A DNA stretch of 18,737 nucleotides from an uncultured Nitrospira sp. (GTDB lineage: Bacteria; Nitrospirota; Nitrospiria; Nitrospirales; UBA8639): positions 9,149-27,885 of the forward strand of contig CABVRQ010000052.1 in NCBI GenBank assembly GCA_902500695.1, given 5' to 3'. Below the pieces are notes generated by a model. That model did no database searches and had not been told where the DNA came from. It worked only from the letters and a program-made list of their open reading frames with translations. The position numbers and the translations under genes are program-made. The stretch's first letter is position 1; the number at the start of each line of letters is the position of its first letter. Positions 1 to 6,825 of the stretch are shown in pieces.

Positions 1-290
1 GACCACCGGCCTTGAAACCGCCACTGAATTTGCGTGGCAAACTTTCCATCCGAAGTGGAAAATTCCAATCCCTTATTGCCCCAGCCGACTCTGACGGGAA
101 ATTTCGCCTCAAGGGCTTTGATCTCTTCCTCAGCTTTCTTCTCTGATGCAGCCTCAATTTTGATCCATTCTTCTTTGGTGATGAGATTTTTTTCGCGTAA
201 GACTTCAATTAGAGGTTCAATGGCCCAAGCACTTGTCTGCCAAAAAATGCATAGGCAGGTAAGGCCCATGAGTAATTTAACAACCTTCAT
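1..290 (-). CDS. Phosphate-selective porin (OprP/OprO-like), N-terminal part
   Basis: This gene is cut by the left window edge; only the first 96 codons are visible. Residues 1-23 form a signal peptide (KLLMGLTCLCIFW core, cleavage likely after SAWA). Then comes the short segment IEPLIEVLREKNLITKEEW, typical of the N-terminus of phosphate-selective porin O/P proteins. A charged, probably coiled-coil helix follows (about residues 45-64), and then the start of the barrel (VGWGNKGLEFSTSDGKF, TQIQWRFQGRW). Members form outer-membrane trimers that pass phosphate or polyphosphate. The ATG at 290 is preceded by GGGAGG at good spacing. The gene lies 173 bp downstream of pstB on the same strand and has its own candidate regulatory repeat (374-395). 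Substrate is inferred from family and neighbourhood; the specificity residues lie outside the window. Confidence 0.82.
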   Translation of the reverse strand, partial: MKVVKLLMGLTCLCIFWQTSAWAIEPLIEVLREKNLITKEEWIKIEAASEKKAEEEIKALEAKFPVRVGWGNKGLEFSTSDGKFATQIQWRFQGRW

Positions 291-373
291 GAATACTGCC
301 TCCCTTTGTTGGAAAGACTGCGGGTGTAGAGAATAGATTGGATTTTTTCGTTCATATGTAAAGAGAGACTAGA

Positions 374-395
374 GCAGGCGTATTACAGGCGTGTT
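374..395 (-). promoter_or_regulatory. Pho-box-like tandem 11-bp repeat before the porin
   Basis: Read on the minus strand, two adjacent 11-mers occur, AACACGCCTGT and AATACGCCTGC (9 of 11 identical). Their downstream edge is about 84 bp from the porin start codon. Tandem repeats with an 11-bp period, seven conserved bases plus an AT-rich spacer, are the layout of PhoB-type sites. The same core recurs upstream of the second pstS (4451-4472). A weak -10-like TACATA lies 13 bp further downstream (360-355). Confidence 0.5.
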
Positions 396-463
396 AAGGG
401 AAGGTCAAACGGATGTAAAAATGGAAAACTTCTCGTGCGATGAGGGCTGGGAGGGCAGACGAC

Positions 464-1333
464 TTACCCACGAATACCGGAAATGTAGCCGGCGGTCAAT
501 GATTCTGTTGGGGATTCGAAGATTTGGCGTACGGGGCCTTGCTCCACGAGCTTCCCCACACCGTCAAATGACCAAAAAAAGGCGACATGATCGGCAATTC
601 GGCGGGCCTGTGCGAGGTTATGCGTGACGATAAGAATTGTATAGTGACCCTGTAGACTATGGATCAGATCTTCAATGATTCCGCTGGAAATGGGATCTAA
701 TGCGCTGCACGGTTCATCCAGTAACAGCACCTCTGGAGATAATACTAATGCCCGTGCCAGGCAGAGCCTCTGTTGTTGGCCTCCTGATAAGCCTTGAGCC
801 GGACGATCGAGCCGGTCCTTGATTTCATGCCAGAGCCCCACTTGCCGGAGGACGTGTTCTATGGTGGAGGCCAGACGCATGCGATCATACGTGCCATGTT
901 CTCTAAGAGGGAGTTCAAGGTTTTTGCGGATTGAAAAAGGAAAGACGGTAGGTTTTTGGAAAATCATTCCGACGCTACGGCGCAGGTGGAGCAGATCCGT
1001 GTTTTGAGCCAGAATATCCAAATCACTCATATGCAGATGCCCTGAGACCTCGCATCCCGGAATCAAATCCGTCAAGCGATTGAGGCTCATGAGAAAACTG
1101 GTTTTGCCGCAACCAGACGGCCCCACCAGGGCGGTAATGCCTCCCCGATTGATTTCAAGGTCGACCTCTCCAAGAGCCTGCTGACCATGATAGGCGATGG
1201 AAAGATTTTCTGCGCGAATGTGGGTGACAGGCTCACAACGAGGATCGGTGAATTGGTAGGGGAGCGATGCTCTGAATCCCGGCCGTTCGTGTGGATCGGA
1301 AATTATGCGGGGAGTTGGTTGAATGACGTCCAT
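464..1333 (-). CDS. pstB: Phosphate ABC transporter ATP-binding protein PstB
   Basis: This is the cytoplasmic ATPase that powers phosphate import through PstC/PstA. All ABC motifs are present: Walker A GPSGCGKT at residues 71-78, Q-loop glutamine near 126, signature LSGGQ at 182-186, Walker B VLLLDE at 202-207 with the following DPISSG, and switch histidine H238 in VTHN. At 289 residues it is longer than a typical PstB (about 250) because about 37 residues precede the first strand (THIRAENLSIAYHG); no internal ATG or GTG offers a shorter start. The ATG at 1333 overlaps the end of pstA by 31 bp, so translation is probably coupled. No phoU follows, although phoU commonly ends pst operons; the next gene is the porin. 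Confidence 0.95.
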   Translation of the reverse strand: MDVIQPTPRIISDPHERPGFRASLPYQFTDPRCEPVTHIRAENLSIAYHGQQALGEVDLEINRGGITALVGPSGCGKTSFLMSLNRLTDLIPGCEVSGHLHMSDLDILAQNTDLLHLRRSVGMIFQKPTVFPFSIRKNLELPLREHGTYDRMRLASTIEHVLRQVGLWHEIKDRLDRPAQGLSGGQQQRLCLARALVLSPEVLLLDEPCSALDPISSGIIEDLIHSLQGHYTILIVTHNLAQARRIADHVAFFWSFDGVGKLVEQGPVRQIFESPTESLTAGYISGIRG

Positions 1334-2157
1334 CGTGAGGCAATCCAGGAAGCAAAAAAATTAATGATCAACAGTCCACTCACCAGGACAAGGGCTGTGG
1401 CGTAGGCATTGGGATTACCGCCGGCCACGTTCATCGCCAGATCGTAAATGTGCACTGCGAGGGAACGTCCGGAGTCCATCAAGGATTCCGGCATCCGGTT
1501 CACGTATCCGCTGGTGTAAATCAAGGCCGCGGTTTCTGCCATCGCCCGACCTACCCCCAGGATGCCTCCGACTAACAGGCCGGGAATGGCCGCAGGGAGG
1601 AAAATGGTTCGAATGATCGTTGACTTGGAAAGGCCAAGGGCAGTGGCGGAAAATCGCTGGTCTCGGGAAATGGCCCGAAAACTTTCCTCAACCGTGCGAA
1701 TTAAAATAGGCAACACCATGCAGGCTAACGTCAGGCCTCCCGACAGAATGGAAAATCCTAATCCAAGGGCCTGGCAGAACAGGGCGTTTCCGAATAAGCC
1801 AAAGACAATGGAGGGGACTCCGGCCATCACGTCCAGCGAGCCTCTAATCAGTCGGCCGGAGACATGATCGTGGGGAGTATATTCTGAAAGAAACAATGCG
1901 GTCCCCAATCCCATCGGCACTGTCACCCCCATACATACGCCAATGATCAGTATGGTGGACATAAGGATCGGGCCGATTCCACCTTCCCGCCCGGCATTTT
2001 GCGGGGCGGAAAACACAAAGCTCCATGATAGGTGACTCCATCCGTGCCAGAGTAAATCACCCATCAACCAGAGAAAGGGGATAACCACCATGGTGGCCGC
2101 CGTCCATATGAGAGCGACAGCGCCGTATTCGTGAACATGTCTACTTTGTTGCGACAT
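1303..2157 (-). CDS. pstA: Phosphate ABC transporter permease PstA
   Basis: This is one of the two inner-membrane permeases of the Pst complex. It has about six hydrophobic segments, beginning with ALIWTAATMVVIPFLWLMG, and the binding-protein-dependent permease domain. The EAA-type coupling loop is recognisable around ATALGLSKSTIIRTIFLP, and GVGRAMAETAAL is the PstA/PstC signature. I chose the ATG at 2157 (284 residues, MSQQSRHVHEYG). The frame extends to a TTG at 2235, but that would add residues lying deep inside pstC. Even from 2157 the gene overlaps pstC by 17 bp. There is no clear Shine-Dalgarno sequence, which fits coupled translation from pstC. Confidence 0.92.
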   Translation of the reverse strand: MSQQSRHVHEYGAVALIWTAATMVVIPFLWLMGDLLWHGWSHLSWSFVFSAPQNAGREGGIGPILMSTILIIGVCMGVTVPMGLGTALFLSEYTPHDHVSGRLIRGSLDVMAGVPSIVFGLFGNALFCQALGLGFSILSGGLTLACMVLPILIRTVEESFRAISRDQRFSATALGLSKSTIIRTIFLPAAIPGLLVGGILGVGRAMAETAALIYTSGYVNRMPESLMDSGRSLAVHIYDLAMNVAGGNPNAYATALVLVSGLLIINFFASWIASRWTSFNQLPA

Positions 2158-3028
2158 TGGTGTTTGTGTGGCGTAAGCCCTCTGCCAGAGCGACAAAAAT
2201 GACGACGAGTCCCATGAGGAAGAGACCGCTGACAAATAGTGCTGCCCGATGATTGCCTAACGCGTAGGCCATTTCCAGGGCAATGTTTGCGGTCAACGTT
2301 CGGATTGGATCAAACAGATGAGAAGGGGTGCGCACTACGTTTCCACAGACCATCAACATGGCCATCGTTTCCCCGAGTGCCCGTGCCAATCCCAATAAAA
2401 TACCGGTGCAGAGTCCCACTTTGGTTGTGGGAAGAATGACGTGCCGGATTATTGACCATCGGCTGAATCCTAAGGCGGTGGCGTTATGAATATACGCGGC
2501 TGGAATGTGGGCAATACTTGCGTGGGCGACTAACGTAATGGTTGGTATGATCATGAGCGTCAGGATGAGAATGCCGGCCAGGAGACTGGGACCGGGAGGA
2601 TGCCACCGGCCGATGAGTGGGACCAGGACTACCAGGCCCCAGAAGCCAAATACGACGGAAGGAATCCCGGCTAAGAGTTCGATCATGCGGCGGTACCACC
2701 GGCCAAGAAAAGGAGGCGCATAAAAATGACAGAAAAGTGCTGAGAGAATTCCGAGCGGGGCGGCGAGAAGAACTGATCCGGCGGTGGTCAAGACGGTTCC
2801 CCATATCATGGGCGTCAGTAGAAAGAGGTCTTCGGTTGGATACCAGTCCGGATCGCTAAAAAATCGCGACACCCCTATCTGCTGAAGGGCAGGCCAGGCC
2901 TCTCGAATCAGGTATGCGACGACCAGTAGCAACAGTCCTCCCGCCAACGACGCCAGAAGACGGACACTCCATGAGAGAAGGTTCTCACTCGTGAAGTGGG
3001 ACGAAATATTCCTTGAGGATGAGATCAT
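2141..3028 (-). CDS. pstC: Phosphate ABC transporter permease PstC
   Basis: This is the partner inner-membrane permease to PstA. The first transmembrane segment is at residues 23-41 (RLLASLAGGLLLLVVAYLI). A periplasmic stretch FFSDPDWYP follows, typical of PstC, and then five further hydrophobic segments. IELLAGIPSVVFGFWGL and GLARALGETMAMLM are family hallmarks, and ALGFSRWSIIRHVILP is the EAA coupling loop. I prefer the ATG at 3028 (295 residues); the frame continues to a TTG at 3055. With either start it overlaps the 3' end of pstS (44 or 71 bp), which suggests coupled translation within pstSCAB. Confidence 0.92.
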   Translation of the reverse strand: MISSSRNISSHFTSENLLSWSVRLLASLAGGLLLLVVAYLIREAWPALQQIGVSRFFSDPDWYPTEDLFLLTPMIWGTVLTTAGSVLLAAPLGILSALFCHFYAPPFLGRWYRRMIELLAGIPSVVFGFWGLVVLVPLIGRWHPPGPSLLAGILILTLMIIPTITLVAHASIAHIPAAYIHNATALGFSRWSIIRHVILPTTKVGLCTGILLGLARALGETMAMLMVCGNVVRTPSHLFDPIRTLTANIALEMAYALGNHRAALFVSGLFLMGLVVIFVALAEGLRHTNTNVATK

Positions 3029-3842
3029 TGACGGAAATGGACTGAGCGAAATCAATAAAGGTTTTAATAAGTCCTGCTGGAAGAGACTTTGTTACAAGTG
3101 TCAGGGGGCGGGAAAGGGGGAAAAGGCCTTCCCTGACCGTTTCGATCGAGGCTGGAATATGCTCTAAAGGCAAGAGTCGAATTGGTATGCCATCGGTGGC
3201 ATCGTATTGTGCTGTGCCAATGGAGACATAGCCGATCGCATGGGGATTTCCAGCAACGGTCTTAATGCCTTGTTCGTTGTCTCCGATGACCACATGAGCG
3301 TGAATGTCACGATTGGATAATGTAAAATAGTGCAGAAATAATTCCAGCGTGGAGCGCCCCTCGGCCTTATTGACAACGGTTATGGGGGCATCAGATCCAC
3401 CAACCTGGTTCCAGTTAGAAATATTCCCGGTATAGATGGATCGGATCTGATCATCGGTTAATTCCTGAACGGGATTGGCCGTGTGTAGAATGAGGGTGAT
3501 GCCATCATTCGCAATGACTGCTCCATGCAGGTGTTGCTCTTGAGGCTTCAGAGCCCGGGAGGCCATACCAATGTCAGCTAATCCATTGATGGCATCAGCA
3601 ATGCCGCGTGAAGAACCTCCGGTTTGCACGTCCACCCGGACACCTGGATGGCGTGCTTCAAATCGCTTCCCGATTTCGGACACCAGGGGAGCCATGGTAC
3701 TGGAGCCGGTGATGACCAGTTTGTGGCCATCAGCATATGCGAGCGAGTGCTGCGACAGGGGTGTCGTGGAGAGTCCGCTTGTTATCGCGATGGCTCCGAA
3801 GATTGCAAGAAGGGAAAAGAGTCTTTGAATGGTTTTTATCAT
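2985..3842 (-). CDS. pstS: Periplasmic phosphate-binding protein PstS (operon copy)
   Basis: This periplasmic substrate-binding protein delivers phosphate to PstCA. The signal peptide spans residues 1-37 (hydrophobic LFSLLAIFGAIAI, probable cleavage AYA/DG). Ligand-contact motifs of the PBP-like family follow in order: TGSSTMAPL (45-53), TGGSSRG (74-80) and IGMASR (91-96). The downstream loop reads EGRSTLELF and lacks the SGT triplet seen in the second copy at 4602. At 285 residues it is a compact member of the family. It follows the ArsR-like gene by 29 bp and overlaps pstC, so it is probably part of one operon. I see no strong Shine-Dalgarno sequence before the ATG at 3842. Confidence 0.93.
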   Translation of the reverse strand: MIKTIQRLFSLLAIFGAIAITSGLSTTPLSQHSLAYADGHKLVITGSSTMAPLVSEIGKRFEARHPGVRVDVQTGGSSRGIADAINGLADIGMASRALKPQEQHLHGAVIANDGITLILHTANPVQELTDDQIRSIYTGNISNWNQVGGSDAPITVVNKAEGRSTLELFLHYFTLSNRDIHAHVVIGDNEQGIKTVAGNPHAIGYVSIGTAQYDATDGIPIRLLPLEHIPASIETVREGLFPLSRPLTLVTKSLPAGLIKTFIDFAQSISVNDLILKEYFVPLHE

Positions 3843-3871
3843 AGGTTTGCTGAAGGAAGCGAAGGCCGATC

Positions 3872-4171
3872 TTAATCAAAAGAGATTTTGCAACATCCAA
3901 GGTTGATGGCTTTACCGCTCGTAGAATCTGCGACATTTTCCGGGAGTGTGTAGATCATCGTTTTTCCCTCCCGGGTGGCCTCCACGAGATCGTTATCCCG
4001 TAACACAGCTAAATGATGGGATAACAAACTTTGTTCCACTTCCAATTGTTCCATCAATTCCCCGACATTTTTTGGTCCGGACATGAGGGCTTCAAGCACG
4101 CCAAGACGAGTTGGATCTGACAAAATTTTCAGTTTGCCGGCACAGTCCGGAGATGTGGTTTTTATTTTCAT
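3872..4171 (-). CDS. ArsR/SmtB-family winged-helix regulator
   Basis: A 99-residue DNA-binding protein. Residues 11-80 match the ArsR winged helix: KILSDPTRLGVLEALMSGP, then the helix-turn-helix with recognition helix VEQSLLSHHLAVL (45-57), then the wing DLVEATREGKTMIYTL (61-76). The classical alpha-3 metal motif ELCVCDL is absent; that position reads NVGELMEQL. Cysteines occur only at C10 and C93-C94, so an N-/C-terminal thiol site for arsenite or a soft metal is possible but unproven. It is the first gene of the pst operon, 29 bp before pstS, and probably regulates it. A related role would be sensing arsenate/arsenite stress while phosphate is taken up. The inverted repeat at 4222-4241, 51 bp upstream, is a candidate autoregulatory operator. 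Confidence 0.85.
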   Translation of the reverse strand: MKIKTTSPDCAGKLKILSDPTRLGVLEALMSGPKNVGELMEQLEVEQSLLSHHLAVLRDNDLVEATREGKTMIYTLPENVADSTSGKAINLGCCKISFD

Positions 4172-4221
4172 AAGACTGACGGGTATGGGTATCCTAAAAT
4201 TTTGAGGTAAACGTATCTTAA

Positions 4222-4241
4222 ATATGATTGCTAATTCATAT
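4222..4241. promoter_or_regulatory. Inverted repeat, possible ArsR-type operator
   Basis: ATATGA and TCATAT are separated by 8 bases, and the right arm sits inside the palindrome TTCATATGAA (4235-4244). AT-rich dyads of this kind, containing TGAA/TTCA, resemble ArsR/SmtB operators. The site is 51 bp upstream of the ArsR-like start codon. Assignment rests on form and position only. Confidence 0.35.
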
Positions 4242-4450
4242 GAACGGAATTTAATGTGAACTTTCGTTGAGAGTCAAGTCAATTGACGCAGACGTCACGG
4301 CAGTTTTTGCTTGACGCATGCATGTGTTCTGGATAGATCTGATGGGACCAAGTGGGTGAGGCATGCATCGGAAAGAGTTTCCCCGATCTGGATGTGTGTT
4401 TCTCCTTTCTGTGGGTAATGTGGGTATCCCTTAAAAATTAACTCGGTTGT

Positions 4451-4472
4451 AACATGCGTGAAACTTGCCTGA
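4451..4472 (+). promoter_or_regulatory. Pho-box-like tandem 11-bp repeat before second pstS
   Basis: Two adjacent 11-mers, AACATGCGTGA and AACTTGCCTGA, agree at 9 of 11 positions and end 129 bp before the start codon of the plus-strand pstS. With the two repeats upstream of the porin, six positions (A1, A2, G6, C7, T9, G10) are identical in all four units, and the orientation relative to the controlled gene is the same. A CATTAT hexamer (4476-4481) and TATACC (4491-4496) are weak -10 candidates downstream. Confidence 0.5.
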
Positions 4473-4601
4473 CATCATTATGCGATACGGTATACCCTGA
4501 GCGGTAAATATGGGAAGGAAGAATAGCCCTCTTTCTGATGCGTAAGAATCGGATGGAACAATGGACGAATAACGCGGAAAATCTTTCAAGGAGAAGCGAA
4601 C

Positions 4602-5624
4602 ATGAAATTAGAGAGAATGACATTCCTTAGAGGTGGGTTCCTGATTTGGTTTCTGCTGCTGGGTGCCCCGGCTATGGGAGCAGACGACTTGTTTCCCGTT
4701 GTGGACGAACAGATACCTTCGTACTCTCCACAAAGGCGTGTGTCGGGGAAAGTCGAAATCAATGGGTCCAATACCATGACAACCATTTTGGAAGCCTGGA
4801 AAGACAAGCTGGGGAAAATCCATCCTGGCTTGGAGATCAGTCTGGAGACAGACGGGTCCAACACGGGCGTTGAATTATTAATAAAGGGGAAGACGAAGAT
4901 AGCGGCCATGTCGCGCGAGATGAGTCTCCGGGAAATCGAGGAATTCACCAAAAAAGTAGGGTATGCACCCACGTCGGTTCCTGTTGCCGTCGATGCGTTT
5001 GCTATTTTTGTTCATAAGGATAATCCGCTCAACAACATCACGTTTCAACAATTGGATGCGTTGTTTTCCTCGGAGAGACTCCGAGGGGCTCCGGAGGCCA
5101 TCGACACCTGGGGACAGCTGGGCCTTTCCGGAGTATGGGACAAAGCTTCCATTGTTTCTCACATTCGGGATGCGAAATCAGGTACCGGACAGTTTTTCAG
5201 GGAATTCGTCTTGTTGGATGGGAAAGATAAAGAGAGCAGCATTGTTCAACCTGGTGCCGCGTCCGTCGTTCATGCCGTCATGAATGATCCTTATGCCGTC
5301 GGCTATAGTGGAATCGGCTATCGCACCAATTCCGTTAAACCCTTACATGTGGCTGCCGTTGATGGCGATCCCTTTGTCGAGCCGACATTTCAGTCTGCGA
5401 CGAATGGGTCCTATCCACTTCATCGAGTGTTATATCTCTATGTGAATGAACCCCCAAATAAGGAACATTCTCCCCTCCTCTCCGAAATTATTAAATTTGC
5501 GGTGAGTCTGGAAGGGCAGCAAGTGGTTGCGAAATCAGGATTTTTTCCGCTTCCTACCAAAGACCTGATTGCCTTGTCCGCAGCCTGGTCCAGTCCGCTG
5601 GCTTCGGTCTCTAACTCTAAATGA
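4602..5624 (+). CDS. pstS: Second phosphate-binding protein PstS
   Basis: This is a periplasmic phosphate-binding protein of 340 residues, transcribed away from the pst operon. The signal peptide covers residues 1-27 (hydrophobic FLIWFLLLGAPAM). Ligand motifs are NGSNTM (54-59), TDGSNTG (83-89), AAMSRE (101-106) and KSGTGQFF (192-199). This is a fuller set than in the operon copy, because the SGT loop is present. The ATG at 4602 has a strong AAGGAG about 8 bases upstream. The Pho-box-like repeat at 4451-4472 suggests phosphate control separate from the ArsR-led operon. It probably docks on the same PstCA, with different affinity or expression. No permease gene lies next to it. Confidence 0.92.
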   Translation: MKLERMTFLRGGFLIWFLLLGAPAMGADDLFPVVDEQIPSYSPQRRVSGKVEINGSNTMTTILEAWKDKLGKIHPGLEISLETDGSNTGVELLIKGKTKIAAMSREMSLREIEEFTKKVGYAPTSVPVAVDAFAIFVHKDNPLNNITFQQLDALFSSERLRGAPEAIDTWGQLGLSGVWDKASIVSHIRDAKSGTGQFFREFVLLDGKDKESSIVQPGAASVVHAVMNDPYAVGYSGIGYRTNSVKPLHVAAVDGDPFVEPTFQSATNGSYPLHRVLYLYVNEPPNKEHSPLLSEIIKFAVSLEGQQVVAKSGFFPLPTKDLIALSAAWSSPLASVSNSK

Positions 5625-5703
5625 CCGAAGGATCTCAAATAGTCAAACCGGGTATCAATGGAATTGAGGGACGCATGATTGCCAACCCTCCAAAATTCCT
5701 GCG

Positions 5704-5762
5704 CTGCCTGACGCCCCTAATTCTGGAGTTAATCCCCTGCTAAGGAACCGGGTGTCAGGCAG
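5704..5762. repeat. REPIN-like inverted repeat between convergent genes
   Basis: Arms CTGCCTGACGCCC (5704-5716) and GGGTGTCAGGCAG (5750-5762) pair over 13 positions with one G-T wobble, around a 33-base loop. The GTGTCAGGC core recalls REP sequences mobilised by RAYT transposases, and two inverted REP units in one hairpin make a REPIN. It lies in the 310-bp space between the convergent pstS and transglutaminase genes, where it could also act as a terminator. No transposase is nearby. The rest of 5625-5934 shows no gene I can support. Confidence 0.4.
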
Positions 5763-5934
5763 AATGAACGATATGACGCCGCCGCTCAATAGAATGAATA
5801 GCGCATACCGACATTCAGGGAAGTGCCCGTCGCAGTTTTTTTGATCTACCGGGAATTCTAAGGCGAATTTGGCAGAGGCTGCGGCAGATATTCACGAATC
5901 CTACTGTGAAATACTTCCTGTTGAAGGATCAGGA

Positions 5935-6825
5935 TTACACGAGTGAAGGATGGGGAGCGGGGCTGACGTCCACGGACACGGCGAGAGTATGGTGTCCACC
6001 CCCAACCATGAAGCCATTAATCGGACTGACATCTCCATAGTCCCGTCCCCAGGCCAGGGTGATGTGTTCATCGCCGGGAATGATATTGTTGGTGGGATCA
6101 AAGTCGACCCAACCGAGGCCGGGACTCCATGCGGCTAACCAGGCATGGGAGGCATCGGCGCCCACCAGTTTTTCCTGTCCCGCAGGTGGATGCGTCAAAA
6201 GATATCCACTGATATACCGTGCGGGCAAACCAAGGCTGCGGAGTGCGGCGATTTCCAAATGCGCAAAGTCCTGGCAAACGCCTTTCCGTGAGGTGAGGAC
6301 ATCTTGAACCGGTGTGGACACCTCAGTCACACCTCCTTCGTACGTGAATTCCTGAAAAATTCGGCTGGTTAAATCCATGACTCCGGCCAGAAGCGGGCGC
6401 CCGGCTGGAAAACATTCACGAACAAAATCATACGTGGCATCGTCAACGGTGATATACGGGGAGTCATACATAAATTGTTGGGCTTCCAGATTCGGGGAAT
6501 TCAACGGTCTCTGGAGTTGTTGGACGACTTGATCCCATGGCGGACTTTGATCTAACGGTATCGGATCAGGCTTTAGGACCTCCACTAAGGTTTTGGTTTC
6601 GACGATCAATTTAGGATGGGGCGTTTGAATGGTCAAATGGGTTATCGGATTCCCAAAATAGTCTATGCCTTCTGAACGGACAGACGGCGTGGGATCAAAC
6701 GTCATCGTCGATCGAAGGCAATGTTGTCGGGGATGGGACCGGGGGGTGAGGCGCAACACATGATGAGAAATGGCAACCGGCTGGCTGTAGGCGAAGGTGG
6801 TCCTGTGAGTGACGTGATATTTCAC
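5935..6825 (-). CDS. Transglutaminase-like cysteine peptidase/amidase
   Basis: A 296-residue protein with the bacterial transglutaminase N-terminal domain (about 1-85, starting VKYHVTHRTTFAYSQPV) and a transglutaminase-like core (about 115-250). The catalytic triad is visible: C184 in GVCQDFAHL, H227 in ADASHAW and D243 in WVDFDPTNN. No signal peptide is seen. The start is the GTG at 6825, which overlaps the TGA of the upstream ATP-grasp-alpha-E gene as GTGA and follows GAGGG at the right distance. The frame stays open to 7023, but that extension lies inside the neighbouring gene. By context it is the third gene of the minus-strand peptide-ligase unit, where it could trim or cleave a synthesised peptide or isopeptide. 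Substrate is unknown. Confidence 0.9.
   Translation of the reverse strand: MKYHVTHRTTFAYSQPVAISHHVLRLTPRSHPRQHCLRSTMTFDPTPSVRSEGIDYFGNPITHLTIQTPHPKLIVETKTLVEVLKPDPIPLDQSPPWDQVVQQLQRPLNSPNLEAQQFMYDSPYITVDDATYDFVRECFPAGRPLLAGVMDLTSRIFQEFTYEGGVTEVSTPVQDVLTSRKGVCQDFAHLEIAALRSLGLPARYISGYLLTHPPAGQEKLVGADASHAWLAAWSPGLGWVDFDPTNNIIPGDEHITLAWGRDYGDVSPINGFMVGGGHHTLAVSVDVSPAPHPSLV

Larger units (their letters stand above)
4172..4601. promoter_or_regulatory. Divergent control region between arsR-pst and second pstS
   Basis: This 430-bp stretch has no convincing gene and must hold promoters for both directions. It contains several sequence devices: an inverted repeat at 4222-4241; the palindromes TTCATATGAA (4235-4244), GTCAATTGAC (4278-4287) and GGTATACC (4489-4496); TTGACGCA twice (4283-4290 and 4311-4318); TGGGTATCC followed by TAAAA twice (4186 and 4421); and the 11-bp tandem repeat at 4451-4472. 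I could not assign a firm -35/-10 pair to either direction. Confidence 0.6.

Noticed and set aside
391..627. A plus-strand frame overlapping the pstB 3' end.
   Set aside because: It is antisense to pstB and covers the Pho-box-like repeat; composition is not protein-like.
2158..2235. A longer pstA start at a TTG.
   Set aside because: It would add 26 residues within pstC; the ATG at 2157 gives a normal PstA N-terminus.
5621..5743. A 40-codon frame whose ATG overlaps the stop of the second pstS (ATGA).
   Set aside because: It runs into one arm of the REPIN-like hairpin, has no protein-like pattern I recognise, and the overlap can arise by chance from the AAATGA stop context.
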